A stretch of DNA of 64,000 bases from Laguncularia racemosa (taxonomy: Eukaryota > Streptophyta > Magnoliopsida > Myrtales > Combretaceae): NCBI GenBank assembly GCA_037954665.1, contig JBBMOL010000066.1, positions 3,100,001 through 3,164,000 of the forward strand, read 5' to 3'. The translations under genes were made by a program, and so were the position numbers. The notes beneath the pieces were generated by a model. That model had not been told where the DNA came from. It saw only the letters and a list, made by a program, of their open reading frames with translations, and ran no database searches. How positions within the stretch are numbered: the first letter of the stretch is position 1; each line of letters opens with the position of its first letter. Shown here in pieces: positions 12,913 to 23,948 of the stretch.

Positions 12913-13872
12913 GGAAAGTGCTCTTATGGACTAGCTAACTAACAGGAAGAAGTATCTCACCAGACTAGCAACTTTAGGGAGATTGTTTAAGAAAATGCCC
13001 TTATGAGTTAATTAACCGATGATATGAAGTGTCTCACTAGACTAGCAATCTTAAAAAAGATTATCTAGGAAAGTGTCCTTATAACCTGACTAATCGATAA
13101 TAGGAAGTATCTCAATAGACTAGCAAACTTAAGAAGATTATTTGGAAAAATACTCTTATGAGTTGACTAACTGATAATAGGAAGTGTCTCACTAGACTAG
13201 CAACCCAAGGGACATTGTTTAGGAAAGTGCCCTTATGAGTTGACTAATCGATAACAAGAAGCATCTTACTAGACTAGCAACCCTAAAGAAGAGATTGTTT
13301 AGGAAAATGCTCTTATGAACTGACTAACTAATAACATAAAGCATCTTACTAGATTAGCAACTCTAAAAGAAGAGATTGTCTAGGAGAGTGCTCTTATGAG
13401 CTAACTAACCGATAACAAGAAGCATCTTACTAGATTAACAACCTTAAAGAGATTGTCTAGGAAAGTGTTCTTATGAGTTGACTAACCGATAATAGGAAGC
13501 GTCTTATTAGACTAGCAATTCTAAAAGAAGAAATTGTCTCTAATAACCTTAAAAAGATTGTTTAAGAAAGTACCCTTATGATCTGACTAACCGATAACAG
13601 GAAGCATCTTACTAAACTAATAACCCTAAAGAAGTAATTATCGAGGAAAGTGTTCTTATGAGCTAATTAACCGATAACATGAAGCGTCTTACTAGACTAG
13701 CAACCTTAAAGAAGAGATTATCTAGGAGAGTGCTCTTATGAAGCAACTAATCGATAACAAGAAGCGTCTTACTAGACTAGCAACCTTGAAGAGATTGTTT
13801 AGGAAAGTGCCCTTACAAGCTGACTAACCGATAATAAAAAGCGTCTTACTAGACTAGCAACTCTAAAAGGAG
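12913..13872. repeat. Roughly 80-bp tandem array, 12 diverged units
   Basis: Each unit has the pattern 'ggaaagtgcccttatgag', then 'gactaaccgataa', then 'gaagcgtcttactagactag'. The key phrase recurs at about 12916, 12988, 13069, 13145, 13222, 13304, 13384, 13459, 13566, 13644, 13723 and 13801, a spacing of 72-82 bp with one larger step. It lies between the pol stop and the 3' LTR of the Tat element, where this lineage is known to carry variable tandem repeats. Confidence 0.9.
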
Positions 13873-13879
13873 AATTACT

Positions 13880-14546
13880 CATCGTTGTGAGCTTGGTGGA
13901 ATGACTGAAAGAAATAGTTTTTAAGATGAAGAATTCCTACTAAAAGCTTGATTTATTTGTAGCAATGGGCAATCTAAGATGACCCCCTTTATTATCTACT
14001 TTAAAGCATAGATACTTACCTGGCTCCCATAGATAGCAACCAAACAACCAACCCCCATGATAACTTAATCTTCACCTGTTTGTCTCCATCTTAACTTGAA
14101 CAAACAATTTGAGGTAAGCATTCTTCTAACCACTTTATTGCTCGTGTTTATCATTTACCCAAGACATTGCCCCATGTCTTCTATACCTCCAATTCTTTTT
14201 TGAGTCTTCTCATTTTTCTACAAATTTGGCTCTTATGATTTAGCCTTATCCTGAAACAACACCAAACCTACTATTTGAGAAAGGTGAGATCATAATGAAA
14301 TATTTAATGAGTTTACTGTTTTATCATTGTCCATTTGCCACATTTCTCTTGTGTTTGGAGTGGAATGTGGATGAGATAGGAGAGTGAAGTAAGAACTTAT
14401 CAGTGTGGTGGTTGGTCAATGACTGCTCCAACATTCAATGATTGCTAAGGATATCAACTTTGCTTGTAGAAAATGAAAACTAAACTACGAAGTTGTAGCA
14501 ATTGCTAGCATTCATGAAACTTTGGTAAATTTTTCATTAATCTTTT
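13880..14546 (-). other. Tat 3' untranslated sequence, no gene
   Basis: Sequence between the tandem array and the pol stop codon. I see no coding potential or further repeat structure in it. Confidence 0.5.
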
Positions 14547-15267
14547 TTAAGAATAATACATCTTAACCGCATTTGCATTTATGGGGTCTTTCCAATCTGG
14601 ACCGCCCATTTGAGCTAATATTAATTCCACACCTAATAATACTTTTTTCACAACATATAGACCTTCATAATTCAAAGTGAATTTGCCTCTTAAATCTTAT
14701 ACATTAGGTGGAACCTTCTTTAATACCAAGTCACTTTCCTCAAAAAGTCGCGATCACACTTTTTTGTTACACACTCAGGCCATTCTTTATTGGTAACATT
14801 GACCATGGCATAATGTCGTGAGTCTTCTTTCATTAATCAAGTTTAGTTGGTCAATCCTTCTCAATCACTTTCATCCAATTGTGTTTCTAACATGACCCTG
14901 AAGGAGGGAATCTTAACCTCAACTGATAGTACTACTTCAATACCATACAATAGAGAGTAGGGAGTGGCTCCAGTGGATGTTCAAATAGAAGTTCTATAGG
15001 CCATGAGTGCAAAGGGTAGCATCCCATACCAATCTTTATAAGTGATGTCGACAATTCTCTTAATTTTCTTGTTGGCCACTTCCATTGCTCCGTTCATTTG
15101 ATGTCAGTATGGAGTTGATTTTAGGAAATTGTTGGCATAATTCCATCATTAAGTTGTTGTTGAGATTAGTGCCATTGTCAGTGATGATTGATTCAGAAAC
15201 TCCGTATCGAGCTATTACGTCTTTCCTCATAAACCTAACTATAACTCCCTTAGTGACACTAGCATAT
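14547..15267 (-). pseudogene. Tat integrase, C-terminal half
   Basis: Minus-strand translation at 15060-15281 gives the integrase core segment GVSESIITDNGTNLNN, containing the second catalytic aspartate in ..TDNG... Further on (about 14560-14760) come degraded pieces of the Tat C-terminal domain (RGKFTLNYEG, ..PINANAVKMYYS) and a stop at 14547-14549 in the position expected for the end of pol. Frameshifts and stops lie between. The upstream half continues beyond the solo LTR at 17933. Confidence 0.85.
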
Positions 15268-17932
15268 TGTAGACACTTCATTTTTGCCCCCGTCTAAATT
15301 TTTTTAAAAGAAAAATAAATAAATAATGAAAAAAATATAAAAAATGACAATAATAAAAAGCCTAGTTTACAAATATATACATATAATAGAAATAATAATT
15401 AAAAAAGGAAAAAAGAAAAAAATGAAAGTAAATGAAAAAACTTTTTAAAATGAAAAAAATAACAAATAAAAAAAAATAATAAAAAATGTGAATATTTTCA
15501 ATAAAAACAAAGAAATATGAGACTCTACGTTAAGTTCGAGAACCTCAAATCAATAAAAATTAATTAAGACGATTGGGTTATATGAAAATTAAATGCAATA
15601 ATAAATTGAGAAATGGGTTGGCTCAATTGGTCCGTATGTTGGCTTGGTGCATCGCGGGGAGTGGGATAAGTCAAGAGCTCGAATCCCGTCTGAGGCACTT
15701 TGTGCCATTTTCATTTTTTTGCCCAAACTACCACGTGTCAACCTCTGATTGGCTGGACACGTGCTTAGCACGTGATCATCTTCAACCTCTAGCTAACGAC
15801 ATCGGAGGAGAAAAATGTTCAAATGACAACGAATCTAACTCGCCTAAACTGATTTTTTCATGCAAATGCATCAACATTCAACCAAAAAATCAATAAACAT
15901 CAATTTTAACAAGAAAAAACAAACAAATTGAATCAAAATTAATTTTATCCTCTACTTGGGTTTAGCTCAATCCAAGCCATCCCGAGCTCATCCATGGATA
16001 CATATAAATAGATCAAGATGCCATAACTTTAGGAGAGTGGAAAAATCACGAAAAAACACACCCATATTCTTTGGCCATGAGCTTTCTCTCTAGGAATACC
16101 CACTGTCGGCCACCACCTTCTCTCTAGGATTTCACCACTTACACTCAACCCTAAGCTTAGATTTAAGTGCCATTAGTTCCCTTAGGTTGTAAGGAGTAAG
16201 AAAAAGCAGATTTTGTGGATTGAGGAATTACTAGAGGTTCGGATCAAAAAACCACCACAACCATCACCTTTAGCCACCTTCAAAACACTACCCTAGGCTA
16301 GCTTTTAAGCAAAAACAACACCACCAATCGATTCCTCACCCCCAACAACTTAGGAAAGCACCCATCAATCACCCCTAATGACCGTCGAATTGCCGCCGAC
16401 AAGGAGCTCTACCACTACGACCCGTGACCCGACCTATGATCTAACCCGCGTTTATCTAGCAATCCGATTGGTTTTTCTTTTTTATTTTATTTTATTATTT
16501 TTATTATTTTGTTATTTTTATAATTAGGACATTTTAGTTCATTTTTTAGCTTATCTTTAATTATAAAAATATAAAAAAATTATTAAATAATAATAATAAT
16601 AATAAATTTAGAGTACCCATTAGATTGTCGTGATGTATACCATCGCCCAATGGTGAATAAAAAATATAATAATAAAATGAAAATCTTTAATAAAATAAAA
16701 TTAAATAAAAATCTTTAGAATAAGCATAAAAATCTAATAATCTAAAAATAAAAATCTTTAGTATAAGTTAGGATTTTAGAAATAAAAATATAAAAAATTA
16801 AATTAAATAAGTAAAAATCTTAGTGTAAATAAAATTTTAGGAATAAGTGAAAATAATAAAAATATATAAAAATAATTTATTTATTTTTTAGTTTAAGGCT
16901 TTTAGTTAAATGAATAGAATAAGAATAAAGAATAAAGTATAAAAATACATAAGAAATGTTTTTTATTAAAATCTAGTATTTTAAGGTTTTATCGCTTAGA
17001 ATTTTAAAAGAAAAAATAAAAAAATTAATATGAGGTTTTTCCCAAACTTAGGTTATCTTAGACTTTTCAAAAACAATCATCTAATAATCTAAGCCATTTA
17101 GGTATTTTCTTAATAAAAATTAATACGATTATATAACATAAACCAATGCTTTTTATTAAATAAAATTAACCAACAAACTAAAATTTTTATAAAAGAAAAA
17201 CGAACTACGGACGGTTTAATCCTGACTAACAAGTACGTAAATACCTTCGGGGCAACCATAATAAAATAATCACTTTATGTTAGGAAGAACAACCATAATA
17301 AAATAAAAACTTTATGTTAGAAAAAATAATCATAATAGGTTAAAAACTTTAGGTTTAGAAAAATTAAATAAAATAATGAAAAAAAAAGAAAAAAAGAAAA
17401 TAAATCAATAAAACAAAAAATTTAGAAAAATCAAATGAAGAAAGACTTTAGGTTATTAATAATAAAGGCATTAGAAAAATTAGTGCAATAAACCCTAGAC
17501 TTCAATTTTTTTTTTTTACATAAATTCAAAATCTTATATAAATATAAAAACATAAAAATAGTAATAATAAATATCATACTATAGTATATGGTAGCAGATA
17601 AATAAATAAATAAATAATAAAAAATATATAGGCCTTTTAGTAAATGTTCCTAAAAATTTTATATAGTAACTATTTAGGTTTTAATAAGTTAGCCCTTGAA
17701 TCCAATTCCTCTAGTTCATATATTTCTAAAATATTTTTTAGAAAAAATTGCAGACTAATAGCTAGTTAAGGTTAATCCACCCAACTAACTTTAACTCTAT
17801 TTTCTAACTTAGGTTGGTGGTGACTTCTTTTAAAAATTGATTATCCTTAATTTAGTTGAGTAATCTATGTTAAATGGGTTGGATTTAGTATAGATTAAAA
17901 TTAAGGAAAATGATCAAAAATACGTCTCGACA
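15268..17932 (+). mobile_element. Solo Tat-type LTR inside the integrase
   Basis: A 2665-bp block starting TGTAGACACTTCATTTTTGC and ending ..TACGTCTCGACA. CATAT occurs immediately before (15263-15267) and after it (17933-17937), a perfect 5-bp target duplication. With the block and one CATAT ignored, the host integrase frame continues: the ..DYFTKWVEAS.. side at about 17940-17975 meets ASVTKGVIVRF at about 15230-15262. No internal retroelement domains are present, so it is a solo LTR left by LTR-LTR recombination. It is related to the Tat element's own LTRs but in the opposite orientation. Confidence 0.92.
15612..15712 (+). other. tRNA-like module within solo Tat LTR
   Basis: TGGCTCAATTGG (about 15619-15630) matches the Pol III A box and GAGCTCGAATCCC (about 15677-15689) is close to a B box, some 50 bp apart. 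The surrounding sequence does not fold cleanly into a full tRNA by eye, so I do not call a tRNA gene. Just downstream is a palindromic CACGTG-containing patch (CACGTGCTTAGCACGTG) that is shared with the 5' Tat LTR at about 23730. Confidence 0.5.
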
Positions 17933-18450
17933 CATATGATGAGGCTTCAACCCACTTTGTGAAATAATCAATTGCTACTAATATAAATCTATGGCCATTG
18001 GATGCCTTTAGCGTGATTGGTCCAATAATGTTGATTCCCTACATAAAGAATGACCACGATTCAAAGAGTGAATGAAGCTCTTAAGGTAAAGTGTTTATCT
18101 TGTTGGCATAAATTTGGCACAAGTGGCAATGCCTTACATGTTTAATGCAGTCTGATTCTATTATTAATCAATAATAGCCCATTTTTATGATTTTCCGAGC
18201 AAGCATATGGCCATTCATGTAGAGGCCACATACTCTTTATGTATTTCTTTCATCCGTGTATCTGCTTATTCTTTGTCTACACATCTTAACAACGTTATGT
18301 CTAATGATCTTCTATAAAGTGTAGATCCACTTAATAGGAAATGGCTTGCTAGCTAAGCCTTCCAAATGTTTTTTGATCATTTTTGTTAGCCTTTTCAGGG
18401 TACCTATCTTCTTAGAGAAATGTCTTGATATCATGGTACCAAGGCTTGCC
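17933..18450 (-). pseudogene. Tat integrase, zinc-binding and N-terminal core part
   Basis: Minus translation of about 18080-18215 gives HMLARKIIKMGYYW followed by IKHVRHCHLCQIYANKI, the H-H-C-C zinc-binding module of integrase. It is followed by the start of the catalytic core ending in ..YFTKWVEAS at the solo-LTR junction. A few stops are present. Confidence 0.8.
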
Positions 18451-18453
18451 ATC

Positions 18454-18990
18454 TCATGCCTCTTCAATTGTTAGACAAAAAGCGAGTTTATCTTCAATTT
18501 CAATTTTCAATGGCTGAACTTCTATCACTTCTATTACTTGAACCATAGATGCCAATGTAGCAAGGGCATCAGCAAACTGATATTGAGTTCTTAAAATGTA
18601 TGTGAATGTGACAACCTTGAACTTTTCTATTAATTTTGTTAGGTGTTGGTGATATGGCACTAATTTGGGATCCTTAGTCTTGTATTCTCCTCGTGTCTAT
18701 AGTATGATAAGCGAGGAGTCTCCATATGCCTCTAACTCGTGGATTTTCATATAAAGTACCATCTTGAGGTCAAGAATGCATGCTTCATACTCTGCAATGT
18801 TATTAGGATATAGGAATGTAAGTCTCATTGCTATAGGGAATTGCATTCCTTTTGATGATACCAACATTGCCCCGATTCCACACCCAAACATTAGCAGCTC
18901 CATCGAAATACATCTTCCATTTGGGGTCTTGTTCTACTTTAGACTCCATTTTTTACTCATCATTTGCCACCAATACATTTTCATCCAAGA
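18454..18990 (-). pseudogene. Second (archaeal-type) RNase H of Tat element
   Basis: The minus ORF at 18697-18903 contains GCGIGAMLVSSKG and NNIAEYEACILDLKMVL, the conserved E-Y-E-A helix of this RNase H class, then AYGDSSLIIL. The next ORF (18454-18660) continues with ILRTQYQFADALATLASM, the C-terminal D-A-L-A motif. A second RNase H between the retroviral one and integrase is diagnostic for the Tat lineage. A short frame break separates the two ORFs. Confidence 0.88.
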
Positions 18991-19009
18991 ATTGGGCTTA
19001 TGATTATTG

Positions 19010-19664
19010 AGAATCTCCTTTGATTGGGTGCTAGACCAAATGATTTGCTAGCATTTGCCCCTTTATTTAATTTTGATTTACGTATGTGATATCAAATTCT
19101 AACAGAAGCATTTGCCATTTGGAAATCCTTCCTAACAAAATTGGCTTTTTTGCTAAATATTTTAGGGGATCATGTCTTGTTAGCAGTTCAATGGAGTAAT
19201 GGAGAGTATATTGCCTTAGTCCATGCATGACCCAAACCAATGCACAGCAGGTTCTTTCTATCTCGGAATACCTTTGTTCCCCTTCGATGAATTTCTTGCA
19301 TAGATAGTATATGGCATGTTCCCTTCCTCTTTCATCTTTTTACCTCAATATACACCCCCATTGACTCGGAAAGTATTAAGAGGTATAAGAATAGAGGTTT
19401 TCCAAATTTAGGGGCTACTAGAGCTAGAGGGTTCATAAAATATTCCTTGATCTTTACAAACACTTCTTTACGTTTCACCATAGCATTCTTCTTTAAAAGC
19501 CTAAATATTGGGCAGCATTTGTTCGTGAGTTGTGAAATGAACCAAGCTATATAATTTAATCTTCCCAATAATCCTCTAATTTCTTTGATGGTAAGTAGGG
19601 AAGGAATTTCTAATATGGCTTTTACCTTATCTGGATCGATTTCAATGCCCTTTTGATTTACAGC
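19010..19664 (-). pseudogene. Tat reverse transcriptase tail and first RNase H
   Basis: The minus ORF 19332-19673 carries GIEIDPDKVKAIL and IKEIRGLLGRLNYIAWFISQ, the thumb/connection region that follows the Y-x-D-D palm in Ty3/gypsy reverse transcriptase, then FGKPLFLYL.. leading to RNase H. About 19010-19330 continues with degraded RNase H (a strand near 19200-19300 resembles ..EKACCALVW..). The palm itself is missing: the coding sequence stops abruptly at 19664. Confidence 0.85.
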
Positions 19665-21139
19665 TGTAAACACCCCATTTTTTCCCTATGAATCGATAAT
19701 TCTAAAAAATAATCAATTTTTAATTTTTCCCAATTTTCCAATTTTCCTCTAATTTAGCATAAATAGTAAAATATTCAAAAAATAAAAATAAATAGGAAAA
19801 CACATCAATTTTGAAAAATGATTTCAGAAATAGCAATAATAAATAATAAACAATTTTTACAAATTTTTGAAATTTCAAAAAATACAAAAAAATAAAAAAA
19901 TCGCATTGCATATATACAATTCCCAATTTGTTATGGTTATTAACAAGCTCTAATAACCTATCCCTCCTTACTTTCTTGATAATCAAAACACGCTCTTTGA
20001 TTATTTCTCTTATTGATTAGACAACCCTAAACAAGCTCTTAGGATTTAATCTATCAATAGCATTAAAAACAAGAGAGACTACCAATTCATGCCAATAGAT
20101 TATAAGATAACCTATTTAAACAAGATCATATATCTCCATAACATGAATTCGACTATCTATTTTATAATCAAACATGTTATTGTGTCACCGAAACTAGAAC
20201 TATCAAACAATTACGGATCTGACGTACTAGTTGACAATATATTAACTTGCTAATTGAGTAGAAGAGCTCTAATTCATACCAATCAACAAAGATAATATTG
20301 ACAAAACTTCCAGAAGATATATAAATATCCAAAAACAAAGAATAGATTAAAGACAAATCAATTAGATCTCACAATTCGTGAAGAACTAAACTTCAATGAT
20401 CCTTTGGCTAGAAAATTTGCTTAGCTACACATGTTCATCCTCAAAACGAAAATTAAAAGTGAAAACATGAAAAAGTCTTTGTTGCCGGTTTCCCTTGCTC
20501 TGCCTCTCCTTCTTCCTTCCTGTCCCAAAAGAATCCCCTTTTTCCTCTAGGGTTGGTTCTATTTATATTGTTAAGGGAATGGCAAAAGATCTTTAGCTAG
20601 CAAGATACGAAAATATCTTTCCTTTTTCAAGTAAATCTCGAGAAGTGAATAATCGTCCGCCTGGCACGCCCACCAACACGGCCAGATTTCAAGCCGTGCC
20701 TTCCTCTGTGGATAATCTACAATTCCTCATCCTTGTTCAGTGTATAGCACGGCTTCCACCACGGCCAGATCACAAATCGTGCCTCCCTCTGTTGATTCTT
20801 CAAGACAGATACACGGCCGTGTATCTTTCTGTTGGTTCTTCAAGACAGATACACGGTCGTGTACTTCAACCGTGTATCTTTCTGTTGATTCCAAACCAAG
20901 TACACGGCCGTGTACTTCAAATACACGCCCATGTACTTTCCTCCGGCGGTGTAAATCCTTGTCTTTGATCCAAATTGTAGATGACTTCTCTAATTTACTT
21001 AAATTAGCACTCTTGACTCCATTAAACCTGATTTATCACCATAATAAAATTAAGTACTATTTCCTTATGATTTCTATAAAATCAATAATAAATTAACACA
21101 ATTCATACTATAAAGATTGAGTATAAAATGGCTCTATCA
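19665..21139. mobile_element. LTR-like block interrupting the reverse transcriptase
   Basis: It begins TGTAAACACCCCATTTTTTC, close to the Tat LTR start, and ends ..GGCTCTATCA. Read on minus, the far end (TGATAGAGCCATTTTATACT) resembles an Athila LTR start instead, so orientation and family are unresolved. No matching target duplication is visible (ACAGC on the left, TAATA on the right), and reverse transcriptase does not resume on the right side, so a deletion or rearrangement accompanied it. It holds the palindrome cluster at about 20660-20940. Confidence 0.5.
20660..20940. repeat. Cluster of short palindromes around CACGGCCGTG
   Basis: Motifs include ACACGGCCGTGT at about 20811 and 20902, ACACGGTCGTGT at about 20851, and partial forms CACGGCCA and CCGTGCC. 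They are spaced by variable AT-rich text. Comparable clusters built on different core words lie in the LTRs at 5590-5760, 25050-25200 and 55800-56141. Confidence 0.8.
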
Positions 21140-21483
21140 TAATACCACCATTTTAACCAAAAGGTTTAAGATCAAATGGTGGGATGGTTTTAAAATATAG
21201 GACAAAGTCGATAAGTCTACAATCCTTGATTGGATTAAAAATAGATCGACTAATGTTCCAACCAACACCAGCATAGTACAAGCTCCCTTTTTCCATGATA
21301 AAGGCTTTCTGCTGTCATCAATGGCGAGTGTTAGTTCTCTTGAACAAATGAAGAAATTACTGGAGCAGGCACTGGCAAGCTTGAAGAATGAAGAAAATGA
21401 AGACTCCACTAGATTGGAATCACACCATAGTGGAAATAGAAATGAAGATGACTGCTACGGAATCAACCTAACAAATCCTTAGG
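21140..21483 (+). pseudogene. Degraded ORF end, possibly pararetrovirus-like
   Basis: Plus-strand translation gives a broken reading frame that includes a Trp-Trp-Asp segment, one stop, a predicted helix with Leu/Gln repeats (about 21320-21385), an acidic Glu/Asp/Asn stretch and a stop at 21481. I do not recognise it firmly. The combination with the promoter-like region that follows suggests the 3' end of a caulimovirid polyprotein, but this is inference. No complete protein can be read. Confidence 0.28.
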
Positions 21484-22297
21484 ATAGAAAAATTTTAATG
21501 TAATAGTAAAATACATCTTGTATTTTACTAATTTTTTTATGTAATTTTCAATGTAAGTATTTTACTATGTCAATAGTAAAGTAAGTAAAATTACTGTTTA
21601 TACATACAAATGAGGTATGTATTTTATATGTAATTTTCTATGTAAATACCTAGGATCTACTATCTCCAATGGTAGAATTCTGACGAAATGGGTAGGACTA
21701 TCCACTGAAAAGAATTTTGGACTTTACTATCATATACAATAAAAGCCTGACAACTTTTACTATTCATTATAGTAAAAGTACTTTTACTGTTCACTAGAGT
21801 AAAAAATGAAAATTTTCTTTAAAATAAGGAAGTAGGTTCGTTTGAATTCAAGCTTCAAAAACAGAATCTCTCTCTCTAAGACACCTTTTCTAATACACTC
21901 ACCCTCTCTTCTAACCTTTCTCCATCTAACCTCTCTTCTTCTCCTCTAGTCTAAATTTCAAACCAACCTTCTTCCTTACACACTTCTCTCTTCTTCTCTT
22001 CCCTTTCTAACATCTCATCTTATCTATGATCTTTAATCATAGATAAACTTTTGTACTCAGAAGCACTCAGGTAATGATCTAACATTCTTTTCTTTTTCCT
22101 TCTTCTTCCTTTATCTTCTTTCTTTTAATGATATTGAGTCTGTAATATTATTCCTTCTTTATATCTGTACAATATGCTCATTTATTCAATGAAGTGAATG
22201 TTTTATTATATATCTAATCAGAACATATCCCACTAGTCTTGGCTCTACCACCTGTGATGGTTAAATGTTCTTGTCCTTTATTTATTTAATGCTTTAA
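21484..22297 (+). promoter_or_regulatory. Caulimovirid-like promoter and leader (putative)
   Basis: After the ORF stop comes AT-rich DNA with repeated 'ttttact' motifs, then AAAATAAGGAAGTAGGTTCG (21821-21840). This resembles the TATATAAGGAAGTTC core of plant pararetrovirus promoters. It is followed by a CT-rich leader (21860-22010) and a plausible splice donor CAG/GTAATG near 22069-22075. A Met-tRNA primer site in plus orientation was not found. Direct resemblance is limited to the core box, so the call is tentative. Confidence 0.3.
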
Positions 22298-23915
22298 TGT
22301 ATGTATGTATGTATGTATGTATGTATGTTAGAAAATTCTAAACCTAAACTTTATTTCCCAATTTTGAAAAAAGAGCTAAAGGCCTAACCTTTGAAAATAC
22401 TAATCAAAATTTTTATTTCATGAAAATCATTTTTTTTAGGTGACAAAACCTTTTTATATTTTTCAAAATAAAACCATATCCTAAATCATAAACCATTGTT
22501 TAATTTTTTTTATTTTTATATTTTTACATTTATAAACTAATTATTACTCATTATTATATTAAAAAAAAAGTTGGGAACCTAATCGTCCCTAAGCAATAGT
22601 TACACTACAACGCCTAAGGCTTACACAATGGTTTCCTCCTAATTACTTACTTTACTAGCACATTAATCTTCTTAATATATTCTAAGTCTATACCATGTTG
22701 TTAACTAAATTAAATAAATTAAGCTAAAGTTATTATCCTAATTATATCTATATTATTAATCTTAAAATCTACTCTAATTTCTATTAATCATTAAAGAAAC
22801 AAGTTAATTAAATAAACTAAGTAAACTAAACTAAATAATAATAATAATAATAATAATAACGATGATACACTTACTTGGACGCAGCTCAGATTTGGTCACG
22901 ATTCGGATTACGAGCCGCCGTGGGTCAAATCGGGTATTTGTGTAGGTGAGAGAGATGGCATGATAGGGGTTGCTTTTCGATGGTTGTCAACACTGGAGGG
23001 TGTCAGCCAAACTGACTAACCTACTTTGAACTCATTACTGGCTTCACCTTGCACATAGGTCACTCCAAATTACAGTGCTCGAGCACCAAGTGGCAACCAC
23101 CACCTCTCTTCTTTGGCCCAACCAATCTACAAGTTATTGAAAGTGAAGATGGGGTTTTTCTTAATCTATGCAACCTAAGGAACCTATTGCTACCTATAGT
23201 TGGCTTCAAGGTTGTGTATGTGTGAAGGAAATCCAGAGAGAAGGTTGGGGTTTTTCTTAATCTATGCAACCTAAGGAACCCATTGCTACCTATAGTTAGC
23301 TTCAAGGTTGTGTATGTGTGAAGGAAATCCAGAGAGAAGGTTGAGCATAGGTATAAATGTCCTAGAGAGATAAAGTGCTACGTTTGAAGCTTTTGGGCAT
23401 GTTTGGAGTGATTCTGATGGTTGTCTCAAGTTTACAGGGTTGAATTCTATTTATAGACTCACAAAACTGAGCTTGATAAGCTCGAATTGCCTCTACCATT
23501 AAGACCCATTTCTATCCTCTTAAGATTTGGCCTACTTTAAAATTGATACAAATCTTTAGATTACATCCATTTTTGTGATTTATCCAAATTTTTTTGTTAA
23601 AAATCGATGATAATCTATAAAGATTTGATAAAAAAATACGTTTAGTTCGCCTAGATTTAGCGTCTTCTGCTCGTAGCTTCCTCTCTCCTATGTCCGTGGT
23701 CACTATCTTGTATGAGGAAGACAATCATGTGCGTAGCATGTGACCAAGTTGAAGAAAGAAAAAAACTTCGAAATAGTCCTACATATAGATAGAACTCGTG
23801 ACCTCTTAAGCCTTCCTTGCATACGCAATTTAGGTCTTAGCCAACTAGGCTGAGCTTTTTTCTCAATTTTTATCACTCACAATTGTTATTTAACTTTTTA
23901 ATATTGCTTGGGCCA

Positions 23916-23948
<33 letters not shown>

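Noticed and set aside
12913..13872. CRISPR-like array
   Set aside because: Units are contiguous diverged copies without unique spacers, lie in a plant retrotransposon, and CRISPR is not expected in this genome.
15612..15712. Functional tRNA gene in the solo LTR
   Set aside because: A- and B-box-like motifs are present, but I could not fold a full cloverleaf with acceptor pairing, and it lies inside an LTR shared with other copies.
22220..22260. Met-tRNA primer-binding site on minus (GGTGGTAGAGCCAAG)
   Set aside because: It differs from TGGTATCAGAGC by missing bases and lies in the opposite orientation to the promoter-like region; too weak to call.
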